Below, in pieces: positions 44,401 through 54,489 of a stretch of 64,000 bases of DNA; within the stretch, counting starts at the first letter, position 1, and each line of letters starts with the position of its first letter. A program made the translations under genes and the position numbers. This DNA comes from Craspedostauros australis (lineage: Eukaryota > Bacillariophyta > Bacillariophyceae > Mastogloiales > Achnanthaceae): assembly GCA_026770025.1 (NCBI GenBank), contig JAMXDE010000019.1, positions 1 to 64,000 of the forward strand. Direction: 5' to 3'. The notes under the pieces are model-generated. The model was given only the letters and a program-made list of their open reading frames with translations, did no database searches and was not told the DNA's origin.

Positions 44401-47400
44401 TTGATTCTGAGTCGGATTCATATCCTGGTGGATTGTTGTACGGGACCAAACCCCGTAGCATCCTTGACATCTTTGCCACAGGTCTCGCTGGGGGTTCCTC
44501 GATTTCTCTGCCTTCGGCGGCTTGTCTTCGAGTCACTCGTGTGTCGTCCCTTCCGGATTCATCGTCGTCTTCATCGTCCGATGGTTCGTCCCCTTGGGCA
44601 GGTAGCAGTTCATCTTGCTTCGATGCATAGCCTGTGGTATCTTCGTAGTCTGTTCCGGACTCTCTGCTTCGATCAGCTGATACGGCCTTCGCTTCTCTTG
44701 CGATACTCGCGTCACGCTCCCAAGTAACCTTCGTATTGCGGAGTGCTGCTCCGGCATCGAAGTCGTCGTCTCCCAGATCCACCCATTGTGTTCTGTTGGC
44801 ATTCTCAATACCCTTGAATTGCCCATACGACTGGTTCATCCATGTCACGTCTCTGGTCATTAGGATTCTCGTGGTTGCCAGATTCATCATGCGGTATACA
44901 CCATTCGCATGAGACTGTCCGTACCCGACGAACATGGCTGGCTTGGATCTGTCATCCAGTTTCGCTTTGATTGCGCGACTGCCGATGTAGACCATTCCGA
45001 TCTCCCCGAAGATACGCAATCCTTTCGCGTAGGTTGGGGTCTGTCCATTGAGTAGCAGGCATGCAGGGTCTCTCGACTTAGTCTCGATGATGTTCTTGAT
45101 CTGCGTTGCGTTCCTTGCTGCCTCTGCCCATAGTTTGCCGCGCAGTTGCCTTGGTAGGTGCGCCTGGTTCAGCATTGACCTGACCTTACCATAGAGAACC
45201 GCGAATTTCCGTTCCACTCTTCCGTTCTGTTGAGGAGTTGATGCGGCGGTGTATTCGAAGTTTGGGGCGAAGCCTGCCCTCAGTAGTAGTGCCTCGGCGC
45301 TATAGTTCTCTCCGGCGTTGTCACATCTGACATTCTTCACTGTCACTTGTTGATTGCCTGATAGCCACTTCAACAATGATAGCAGTCTGGGACCGACCTC
45401 GCTCTTTTCCTTAACGAAGTAGCTCCAGCAGTAGTCGCTGTAGTCGTCGATGACCAGCAACCAGTACTTTCCATGCCCGAAGCTCGTAGCTTGGACACTT
45501 GAAGTATCCATGAAGAGTCGTTCTCCGACCTTCTTCGCTCGTAGTTGGAGAGTTTTGGTCAGGCGTTTTTGCTTCGCCTTTCCGATCGCGCAGTCCTCGC
45601 ATGGATTGAGAGTCCCAGTGACATTCCATCCATATTGTCTCGCCGTCCTGGAGATCGTGTAAGAGTCAACGTAGCCTCGCATTTTATGGAGCTTATTCAC
45701 ATCCATGGGCTTCTTTGTATCAAGCCCGACATTTGCCATCTCTTCACTCTTGGGGGCAGGTACCATGTTCACACCGAGCACGAATCCGCTGTGAGTTGCC
45801 ATGATCCGATCGAATCGGATGTGCTGCCCGTTCTTATCCAGTGCGATGATCACGCCATTGTTACTGATGTTAAATCCATTATGGAGCGCCTTGCCGATGC
45901 TCAACAGGTTGACCCAGAGCTTAGGCATGTAACGCACTCCCTTCAGGATGATGATGGCGCTCTTGCCGTCCTTCTGCATCACTCGCATGCGTAGATCACC
46001 GACCTTGGTGGCGCGGAGGAATTTTCCGCTTCTCACCTTCACAGAGAAATTCGAGAGGCGCACATTAGTCATGCCCTCATCATTGTTCGTCAAGTGACAC
46101 GATGCGCCGGTATCCCCCAACCATGTGTTTGCTTCATGTTGGTCTGGTGCAACCAGCTCGCGGTTGCTCTCATTCGATTCGTGATCCTCGATCACCATGG
46201 CCATTTCGTGTCCGAATCTTGCTCGGTCGAAGTGTTCCATGAGTTCGAATTTGTATTGCGGACTCCCCTCCATTGGTCTGACCTTTGGGAGTTCTGGACA
46301 TTCCAGCCCGTCGCGTACTTCGGTGTCCTCCCAGTTGTGCATCCACATTAGTCGTGATGCTGCCATTCTGCTCATCCTCATGATTAGGTGTTGGGGTAGC
46401 AGTGGTAGCTGTCTTTCCTCAAGCAATTCATTGATGATCACAATCTTGCATGATACATCGAATGCTCCATTGAAGCCGATCTGAGTCAGCATGTAGTAGA
46501 GCTCCCGAGCTCCCATGCAGTTGACTCCATCTTCGATGGACTTCTTCCTCACATCGAAGCAGAGGAGTGCGTCGTTGATACGCACGTCGTTGGCTGCCAA
46601 TACGTTGGATAGGGAGACTCTGATCGCGTCTTCCACGCAGTTGAACCTGCTCAGGATTGCTCGACAGCGAATCCTTTCAGGTTCGGTGGTTGTTGGGATG
46701 TCTCTGAACGCCCAACGTGCTCGAATCTTGAACACGTCGAATTCGGTGCATTCTGTGCACCACGAATACATCGCTCCACGCGCGAGGCAGATTGGACACC
46801 ATGCATCCGTTCTGCTGCGTTCACACACGCGGTCGATTTCGTCGCGCAGGAAGTAGTCGATGGCGTTACTCATCCAAGTGGCCACTGCTTCCTCACCTTG
46901 CGCAGGTGGCGCGTTGTTGACGTCGACCCCTGGCATCGCGATTTCGGTGTCCCCAATGCTCTCGTCTGATTCGAGCAGATCGTCGTTCATGAGGTCGCGG
47001 ATGCCTTCGGTGATCGGCGATTCCGCTCTCTCGTTCGAAGGGAACGACTCCATGATTTCGAAGAGATCCTCTTCGAGTCCATCCTCGAGTTCGATCTCAT
47101 CAAGATCGTCAATCTCAACGAAACCACCATCTGCGATGACCAATGCCATATCGTCCATCGCATCGTCGCCATCCATCGCCATGTTGGCGCTCTCAGCTTC
47201 CTTCATTGCTGCCTTCAGCTTGAAGCATTGGATGATCTTGTGCCCTGCCTTTCCACAGTAGTTGCACTTCCCGTCGAATCCTCCTTTCTTGGATCCGCCT
47301 TTGGCATCGGCGTGGTTGCCCTTCTTCTTGGACCCACCGCCTCTTTTGTTGTTGCCTCCCTTGGCTGGCGCACGACAGTCCGCCTTCTTGTGCCCGTAGG

Positions 47401-48286
47401 CACCACAGTTGCGACAGTTTCCCTTGAACTGTCCAGCTCCGAACAGAGCGAGCTCCTCGTTGCTGCTGTTGCCTGCGCGCTTATAACCATGTTTGAGATG
47501 GTGGCGGTCGTAGGTGAGACTAACAGCTTCGCGGATGTCGCCCACAGTCATCTCTCGTTCCTTTCCGTGGAACTTGAGTTCGAGCAGCTTCACGTCCATC
47601 TCGTACTCGCGGCCGAGTGCGTTGAGTACGAGCATGTTGAATTGATCGACGTCGACGATCACCTCCTGGTCGATCAGTCGGTTGCGAAGGACCTCCATGT
47701 CCGTCAAGAAGAGATCCGGATTCTCTCCCTTCTTCAATCGCATCGCGTTGAGCTCCGCCAGCAACTTTGCCTTCATAGGCGCAGTGCGCTGCTCATAGAT
47801 GCGCCCAAGGGCCACCCAAGCTGCACGAGGTTCTCCTCCCCCGTTTAGCATGCCCTTGCATCCCCACACCGCCTCAAAGGCAATCTTGCCTTCCTTCGAA
47901 TCATGGCTGATAGCCAAGGTCAGTTCTTCGTAGGCGAACTTCGCCATCGCCTCCTTGTACTCTGCTAGGTCTGCAGCGCTCGGTTTGGTACCGGACTTGG
48001 TACTCGGCTTGAGTTTGGCGCCTGGATCAGGCTTGATGGTTGCTGCCAGGGACTCGGCTGCGGCGGAAGGAGCTGTCACCTTCACATCAGAGTAGGGCAT
48101 CAGGAACATGTCACAGTAACCCTTGCGGTTGGCGCGACAGAGGAACTTGGCATGCCAGAACTTCCAGTTCTCCTTTTTGCCGTCGAAGTAGACGATGCGA
48201 TCGGACTTGGTCTCGTAGGTACTCATGATGATGATGATGAAGGTGGATGATGGCTTGTTGGTGCGGGGTGAAACGTAGGATTTCAA
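41427..48286 (-). mobile_element. copia-2 gag-pol coding region
   Basis: In sense order: gag with two CCHC knuckles (CRNCGAYGHKKADC and CNYCGKAGHKIIQC, near 47.2-47.5 kb); protease around WLGDTGASCHL (46.1 kb); integrase with a NPCEDCAIGKAKQKRL zinc segment, MDTSS, CDNAGE and NGRVERKFA; an acidic linker; RT with DFETAFLHG and YVDDCLCIG (43.6 kb); RNase H with SKAQRSVTLSSTEAEY. The first GGACAC element splits the RNase H region. Gag and pol share one frame, as in many copia elements. Copia-4 is a close relative. Confidence 0.9.
41675..42840 (-). mobile_element. non-autonomous GGACAC element, copy 1
   Basis: 1166 bp with ends GGACACTCGGCAGAAAG and GGACACGCGGCAAAATG (inverted), flanked by CAG on both sides (41672-41674, 42841-42843). 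It interrupts the RNase H region of copia-2; copia-4 near 12280 shows the uninterrupted order. It contains two direct-orientation arrays of a roughly 21-bp TCGGGAATG unit (about 41820-41945 and 42585-42715). No transposase. Opposite in orientation to copy 2. Confidence 0.88.
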
Positions 48287-48304
48287 TCGTAACGTTTCGA
48301 AACG

Positions 48305-50299
48305 TGTTGGAAATCCGGGGTGGTGTGATAGTCGAAAGCTAATCGTTTGTTAGAATCTACTTCTCTGAACTGTGAGCTCTTCATTGCTCTCAATTGCAAA
48401 GTCCAATCTCCTCCTGAGATCACCATGGGTCCCTCTGTTGGTCTAGCAGGCATCCATCTTGCATTCATCGCAAATTCACCATGGACATGCATGCACCACC
48501 GAGTACCCCATGTTCGTGCACACAAGCACGTTGTCCTCCGCTGATAGTTTCGATGCCTTAGACATCACCGAGTCGTAGGCATCACACAGATCGGTTCATT
48601 CAATCAGATCATGGTCTCCCATGCGTCGCGGGAACACCTTGGTTGGGAGCTCATTCAGCTCCTCGACCATCTCACATCTCCGATCATTTCTCATCTCCGA
48701 TCATCTCCGGTCAACTCCGATTGTTTCTGATTGTTTCTTCGCCGATCACTTCACCGGCTTCCTGGAAGTTCCTCATACCAGGTTCGTTCACAGGCCATCT
48801 CACACTTCGTGACATCGGCCCTCCTCCAGTACTCTTTTTCATTGGTTGCGACATGGGGGCCGTAGTCGCTCGTATCGTGATGTTGGTCACGATTCCAACA
48901 TCCCCGCCCCCTGCGACATACATGTGTGATTCGCATTCCTGCATTGGAGTCATGAACGTCAAGGCATGGTTCGCATTCGGCATGTGTCGTTCTCCACCGC
49001 GAGTTACGTGCAGCTCACATTTTTCTGTGTCACAATGATCAAACGTGGTAGTTGCGGTAATGTAGAATATACCGACGTTCGGTTCCTTACTCCTGGGAGG
49101 TGCGGCAATATGGTGTTTCAGAACACCCGATTCCTGGGACACGCGGCAAAATGTCTGGCACGATCAAAAAATCTCTTGCCTTAAACCAAATAAATAGCTT
49201 CGGCGTCTTTTGATATGTTTTAGGTCATCACAACGAAATTGATAAACTCATACTGTCATGTGTCATTGTCGGGAATGTCGGGCGCTTTGTCGGGAATGTC
49301 GGGAGTTTTGTCGGGAATGTCGGGTGTGTTGTCGGGAATGTCGGGTGCGTTGTCGGGAATGTCGGGCGTGTTGTGGCGATTGTCGAGAATGTCGGGAGTG
49401 TCGGCACCAGACATCTGCGCCTGGATGGGCAGAGTTCACGGGGGACGGACAGACGAAACAATCGAAGAACGAAAACGCGTGGTGGTAACAAAGGAAACAG
49501 ACACACACGGGACGAAACCGACACACTCGCGATCATGTTGTGGATGTGTACTTGACTGGCACAAGTTGAAGCACGACTGGAGATTTTGAACTGCAGCTGC
49601 CCCTTTGCGTCCGCATGCCAAACGTTTCTAGTCATAGGCTACAACGAAACAATAACTTTGTGTTTACAAGTCCCAGGAGCTTAAAAATTTACGAATCTAC
49701 TCTACACACCATAATAGGATGACATAAGTGCTTATATTTAAATATTACAATCACTACATGAGTACCCTGCATTGCATACATGGACTGTGATGTGATGCGA
49801 GGCGACATGGTGTGTCGTTGTTGTGGCGTCAAGCGAAAAAGCTGCCCGTTGTTTGTCCAAACCGCGAATCCGCACGGCAACAACAAACAACGCGCTCATC
49901 CGATTTGGGTGGCATTTTGTGTGTGTTCGGGTTGAAACTTCATGGATCGCAACAGCACTCACGCTCCGCCAACGTCATCCAAACAGATTGTCAACTTTGG
50001 TCGAGTATGTCGACTGTTGTGTGAGGAATGTCGGGATTGTCGGGATTGTCGGGAATGTCGGGCGCTTTGTCGGGAATGTCGGGTGTCTTGTCGGGAATGT
50101 CGGGTGCTTTGTCGGGAATGTCGGGAGCTTTGTCGGGAATGTCGGGAGTTTATCTGCTACGACTCAAGGTTCTCTCAAGGGAGTAATTGACGCAATACGC
50201 AGCAATGATGTATGACCAATTCATAATATCATGACACTATTTTACTTAACACGTTTCCGGTTGTAGCAAATCCCGACTTTCTGCCGAGTGTCCCTGACA
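48305..50299 (-). repeat. copia-2 5' LTR, split by the second GGACAC element
   Basis: LTR sequence occupies 48305-49136 and 50294-50299, closely matching 15810-16590 plus 29288-29331. The insertion lies six bases from the LTR end. Next to the LTR on the internal side is the perfect palindrome CGTTTCGAAACG (48293-48304), where the primer-binding site should be; I could not assign a tRNA. Confidence 0.88.
49137..50293 (+). mobile_element. non-autonomous GGACAC element, copy 2
   Basis: 1157 bp, reverse complement of copy 1 with high identity by eye. Flanked by CTG (49134-49136, 50294-50296). The sister LTR has a single CTG with continuous LTR sequence at 29326-29328, an empty site. Arrays of the TCGGGAATG unit are at about 49267-49400 and 50035-50150. 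Confidence 0.9.
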
Positions 50300-50357
50300 T
50301 CTGCCATCGCAACTCGATGGAGTAGCACTCCTTCACTCTGTAGTGTTGGCATTGCAA

Positions 50358-50986
50358 CATATCCCTAATGAGATTTTGGGCCCCCGATGTGACAAATTTG
50401 GCACTTCACATTGATGTGACAAATTTGGATCGATGTGCCACATTTGTCACATCCTGTGTGTTCGCATCGGCCAGCTGAGGTGGTACTGATAATGTTTTTT
50501 CGACTTCCACACAGCGTTATCGCGGAGAGGCGCTTTTGTGTCCTCAAAACTCTTGATTGTTGTTTCTCCAGGATTGGCGTTTGTGCTTCTGTTGGTTTCC
50601 GACGGCGGTGAGACTATTCGATGCTTCGCAGAACTTGTTTCAGTGCTATTTCCAAGCGAAGTCTGCGATTGTCATCCAATCATTGTCTTTCAACAGTGTC
50701 TATGCACGAAGCGTTCCGGCTTGTTGATAAATAATTCATTTATGGGGTATGTCCTTAGGGTTCTGAATTCCTTATGCGGCCTTGTTTGCAGCCAAAATTG
50801 CCTGCGCCAGAAGGTTCCAATAAAACAATGAGAGAAGCCACCACACTGGAGGACCATGTTGGTCTGGCATGCGATCTCACCACCTACACGTGGAGGCCAA
50901 ATAGTGCTGTTGATGCGAACCCAAAAGCAGTGACAAATTTGGCACATGTGCCAAATTTGTCAGCAAATTTCTCATTAGGGATATGG
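50358..50986. mobile_element. 629-bp TIR element C with TCCCTAATGAGA ends
   Basis: CATATCCCTAATGAGA at 50358-50373 is mirrored by CTCATTAGGGATATG at 50971-50985. Target duplication is TA or ATAT. The ends resemble those of element A (TCCATAATGA). The interior has repeated TGACAAATTTGGCAC half-sites near both ends and no supportable gene. It lies 59 bp outside the copia-2 5' LTR. Confidence 0.75.
50931..50962. repeat. 32-bp perfect palindrome in element C
   Basis: Two TGACAAATTTGGCACA arms meet back to back without a spacer. Related half-sites occur at 50392-50455 near the other end. Confidence 0.9.
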
Positions 50987-51090
50987 TGACGAAGGCATGC
51001 ACGTATGTATATAGGTACTAGTATGTATGTGTATGTGGTCGGTCATCACGCCTTCACACATTCCCATTCGGTTCTGCATCATGCTTCTCC

Positions 51091-54000
51091 TCAGCTTTTC
51101 TTTGTGTTGCTTTTCTTGCGGCTACGTTGTCCTCCACCTGATCCATCTCTTACCTGTTTTCTTTTTCGCTTCGGCTCCTGCAACCAAGGACACGTCCTCT
51201 TGATCCCAGCGACAATGTCCTTCGCATCTTCCAAAGACTGAGGGTAGATGATACGATTTGCGTTCTCGATGGTCTTCCGACTTCGCCGGCGACGATCATC
51301 GAGCTTGTTCATCGATTCACTCATCAGTGGACTCTCATCGGTGGGAAAGCCTGCGTAGAAAGATGTTCCGTCGGCCGCCTCTCCGGTATACGGACTATCA
51401 AGACTGAGTTTGTCTTCCCTGCTTGCAACACAGTACAGTCGATTCAAGCCAAACGTGGTGTTCAGGAGGCTGTCGTAGACTCTGCCTCTGTTGTCGCGGA
51501 TTTTCTTGTTGCCAATTGTGCTGGAATCAAAAAAATCTTTGGCTTGGATGCAGACCGTGAAGAGTCCCACTTGCCATCTTGAGATTTTACCTGCGCAGTC
51601 TGTGATCTTCTTCATGCCAACAGTGGAAACGTATCCATCCGCGAGGTTGCTCGATCCCTCCGCCACAGTTGTGAGTGATGAGCAGAAATTCTGCTTGGTT
51701 GGATTTAATTGGGGCACTTTTTTCTTTGTGGCCGTTGGCTCAAGCTTAGCGCAGGCATTCCTCATCTTGAGAAGCCCTCTCGTCAGGTCTTTGTCCATGT
51801 CGAACGATGGCACCAAGGTCTCCCACTTTGAAGCATCAAAACCTTTGGCTTTCTTCCATGTGGAGACCAGCCCACGACGCCTGCTGCCAAAGTTTCGATC
51901 GACTTGCTTTGTTTTCAACCTCTTCCAACGGTTCAGCTTGATGCGATTGTCACGGGCTTTGATACGTTTCTTCTTTTCGTTTTCCAACCACTCCTCGACC
52001 TCACTTGGGGTCATGGATTCAAAGTTCTTGGGCTTGGTTGGTCTGGTCGGTTCGTTGACGTTCATTTCAGACTGCTGATAGTACATTCCATCCATCGCGA
52101 GCTCAGACTTATCAGAAAATGGAATCACACCTTTCAGCGCGTCCCATTCCACCTTCACGTGGTCTATCTTGTCGCCAGGGTCTCCACTGGATGATTTAAG
52201 CTTCATTTTGAGGGTATCCCCCAGGATGGATTGGATGCATTTCCTGTGATTGAATGCGACCGTCTTGGCTGCAGTGATAGCAGCACCGATGATCTGCGTC
52301 GACAACGCCTCGTAGGCAAACGGCGTTGTTCCAAGAAAGCCATCACCACCTTTCACCCTGATTCCACCCTCCAACAGCCACACACAGAACAGTTGAATTG
52401 CCTCATCCACGATGTATGGCTTCTCCAGTTTCTCTTGATCCATGAACTCTGGATCGACTTTGTTCTTATTATCTTCACCCACAATAATGTTGTCGAAGAT
52501 CTTGAAAGGCTCGGGTGTCACCAGTCCGTACTCCGTGATGAGGTCTTGCATGATGTTGATGTCGTTGTCTCCGAACTTCTCGAAGTTGATTCCATAGTCG
52601 AGTGCCATCGCGTGTTTCCTTGCTAGGTCGATGTCCAAGGGCACTTTGAATGGTGTTTGATACAGAAGAATGGCAAGCGTCCGTGCCACTGCCAGAGCTC
52701 GTTTGCTGCCAAGTTCCGCAAACTTCGCTGGAAGCCACAGGTCTCTCATGCCATTGCTTCTCGCGAATTTATCAAACACCAAAGACACCAACTGCATCTC
52801 ATGGTTCGGCTTGCCGAACTTCAACACCGACTCTGCCAGCTGGTTGACCAAGATAGAGGCCATCCTTGCATTGTGTGATGCAATGATGCTCAAGAATGGC
52901 GTCTCCATCATCTTCTTGTAGGTGGGGAGCTTGCGCCTTTCCCAGGTTCCTTTGCGGTATTCCTTGCAAAGGGCTTGGTACACTTGTTTGGGATCCTTTT
53001 TGGCGCTGGATTCAAGATAGACGAAGTTGTTGCTTTGAGAACCGACAGTCCCACCGTACATCCCAGTACCTGCAATAGAGAAGACCACCTCGATGGCTGA
53101 CAGGGTGTCGAATACTGGGAGCTCGCCATCACCCGGGCTGGCTTCTGCCTCCTTGCTTCCAATGGCCTTGTTCATGATGTAGTGACCGAGGTCTCTTCCA
53201 AGGTGTTTATAGTTTCTGATGATCTCTTTCGCGAAATTGGGACACTTCCGTGCTTCATCGATGGCAAGCACTATCCGAATCATGTTGTCCTTCACCTTCG
53301 GGTGTGCATCGTCTCCAGTCGAGTCGCTCATGCGTTCCTTCTTCTTCTTCTTCTTCTTGAGTGTATCCAACCGCTGCCGCACCGTGTTTACGATCGTTGA
53401 TAGCACCACACCGTCAAGTGTGAAGAAAGTATTCACCCATTCCTTCAAGTAAGCTCGGCACTGCTCCGTTCGAGCATCGTTTGGATCCGTCGCCGCTATG
53501 TCGCCGTCTGCTTCATGCATCAGAGTGATGACAGCATGTCTTGACTCTGAGCTTGTTGCCAGCTCGACTGTCTTTCCTGTACCGCTGCCGGAGAAGAAGA
53601 CACGGACTACGCTGGTGTGTGCAGCTTTGTCATTTTGGGTGACATGAACTCTTGGGGGGATTCTAGATTCGCTGCCCATGTGTCGAAACTTGCAATCGCC
53701 GATGTAATATACTCTTCTCCTCCCACCACACTGTATGCTCCGAAGAGAATGCTTTGTGTGTTCGGTTCGAGCGTCGAAGAGCTTCTCCAGGCTGCTCTGT
53801 ACCGATTGGCGGAGATCCACGTTTGGGTCATCGAGTCCACCGAGACCCTTGATCAAGTTCCATGCGTATGTTGCGTTGCCCTGATTGCCACCGTTGTAGA
53901 GCCATTGGGCCAGGAGGTGATCTCCTTCACGGCCCACGCCCATTCCTTGTATTCCCTGCTCCAACCAGCCCCTGTTTTCCACCAGATTGATGACATGCTT

Positions 54001-54264
54001 TCGGAAGGTCATCGTTCTGTTGAGCCAATCAACCTCCCATGCGCTTCTCTTCTCGTCTGTTAGTTCCGCGTGTTGAATCATTCCCATCGTCTCCATGATG
54101 ACGCTTTCGTCGGGCTTCGGCAACGTCTTCAGCATCTTCATGATGCGTTCCTCGTCATCCTTGAGGGTCCAGAAGAGGTAGTTCTTGAAGACAGAATCGC
54201 AGATCGTCTCAACGAGCGGCGCGTTACCACCAGTATCATCGGCATCACTGGCGAGTATAGCCAT
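51091..54264 (-). CDS. large P-loop NTPase with nuclease-like tail, Crinkler/RHS-like
   Basis: 1057 residues from the first in-frame ATG (MAILASDADD); the frame is open for 40 more codons up to the LINE insertion. Walker A GSGTGKT at 226-232, Walker B-like IVLAIDEA at 331-338, with a poly-Lys run at about 303-310. The large middle part is alpha-helical in look and unassigned. Near the C-terminus LADGYVSTVG is followed by VGLFTVCIQAKDF (QAK at 907-909), which fits the D…(E/Q)xK pattern of restriction-like nucleases, and the protein ends in basic clusters (KRKRKQ, RSRKKSNTKK) that could be nuclear signals. Crinkler-RHS proteins combine this type of NTPase with such nucleases and descend from transposons. 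The assignment rests on motif order only. The frame has no break. Confidence 0.5.
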   Translation of the reverse strand: MAILASDADDTGGNAPLVETICDSVFKNYLFWTLKDDEERIMKMLKTLPKPDESVIMETMGMIQHAELTDEKRSAWEVDWLNRTMTFRKHVINLVENRGWLEQGIQGMGVGREGDHLLAQWLYNGGNQGNATYAWNLIKGLGGLDDPNVDLRQSVQSSLEKLFDARTEHTKHSLRSIQCGGRRRVYYIGDCKFRHMGSESRIPPRVHVTQNDKAAHTSVVRVFFSGSGTGKTVELATSSESRHAVITLMHEADGDIAATDPNDARTEQCRAYLKEWVNTFFTLDGVVLSTIVNTVRQRLDTLKKKKKKKERMSDSTGDDAHPKVKDNMIRIVLAIDEARKCPNFAKEIIRNYKHLGRDLGHYIMNKAIGSKEAEASPGDGELPVFDTLSAIEVVFSIAGTGMYGGTVGSQSNNFVYLESSAKKDPKQVYQALCKEYRKGTWERRKLPTYKKMMETPFLSIIASHNARMASILVNQLAESVLKFGKPNHEMQLVSLVFDKFARSNGMRDLWLPAKFAELGSKRALAVARTLAILLYQTPFKVPLDIDLARKHAMALDYGINFEKFGDNDINIMQDLITEYGLVTPEPFKIFDNIIVGEDNKNKVDPEFMDQEKLEKPYIVDEAIQLFCVWLLEGGIRVKGGDGFLGTTPFAYEALSTQIIGAAITAAKTVAFNHRKCIQSILGDTLKMKLKSSSGDPGDKIDHVKVEWDALKGVIPFSDKSELAMDGMYYQQSEMNVNEPTRPTKPKNFESMTPSEVEEWLENEKKKRIKARDNRIKLNRWKRLKTKQVDRNFGSRRRGLVSTWKKAKGFDASKWETLVPSFDMDKDLTRGLLKMRNACAKLEPTATKKKVPQLNPTKQNFCSSLTTVAEGSSNLADGYVSTVGMKKITDCAGKISRWQVGLFTVCIQAKDFFDSSTIGNKKIRDNRGRVYDSLLNTTFGLNRLYCVASREDKLSLDSPYTGEAADGTSFYAGFPTDESPLMSESMNKLDDRRRRSRKTIENANRIIYPQSLEDAKDIVAGIKRTCPWLQEPKRKRKQVRDGSGGGQRSRKKSNTKKS

Positions 54265-54384
54265 ATCAAAGCGAGTGTTGGTACAGCTGGCACGAAAGTG
54301 CCGACAGATGGCGCGGAACCTCAGAAAGCCAATGACGTCAGTCGTAGGTGCAACACAACGGCTGGCAGCCACCACCAGCACCAA
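54265..54384 (-). other. leader of the NTPase gene, cut by the LINE
   Basis: 120 bp between the first ATG and the LINE junction. The end at 54369-54384 is one copy of the 16-bp target duplication. The sequence on the other side (62747 onward) is the original upstream region. Confidence 0.6.
54369..54384. repeat. LINE target duplication, 3' side
   Basis: CCACCACCAGCACCAA, identical to 62747-62762. Confidence 0.93.
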
Positions 54385-54489
54385 ATAAATAACTCAATGA
54401 TTACATTAGAAATGTGCCATAAGGCTTTACCCTCGCCGCCGCAGGCCCCGTAGGACCGTGCTTTGAGCGAGCTGTCGTGTGTTGTTCGA

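Larger units (their letters stand above)
15810..50299 (-). mobile_element. copia-2, Ty1/copia element expanded by at least five insertions
   Basis: The 5' LTR is at 48305-50299 (with a 1.16-kb insertion), the coding region at 41.4-48.3 kb, the 3' polypurine tract at 29332-29341, and the 3' LTR at 29331 down to 15810 (with a 12.7-kb insertion). Removing the insertions would leave about 7.6 kb, normal for copia. LTR copies are close (mid 90s percent by eye). Sequence after the RNase H stop runs into the 29358-41410 element and emerges at 29357 next to the polypurine tract, which is what ties the two halves together. The outer 5-mers do not match (ACGAA at 15805-15809, TCTGC at 50300-50304), so the ends may come from recombination between two copies. 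The gag-pol frame is largely open with one or two breaks besides the insertions. Confidence 0.8.

Noticed and set aside
48293-48304. CGTTTCGAAACG next to the copia-2 LTR as a half-tRNA-Ser(CGA) primer site
   Set aside because: The sequence is palindromic and the flanking bases do not form a valid anticodon stem, so the match is probably accidental.
53341-53360. CTTCTT run in the NTPase gene as a sequencing or assembly artefact
   Set aside because: It keeps the frame and encodes a Lys run in a polar loop, which is common in large nuclear proteins.
54265-54384. N-terminal extension of the NTPase frame up to the LINE border
   Set aside because: It starts at a non-ATG codon and consists partly of the target-site repeat, so it is more likely leader sequence.
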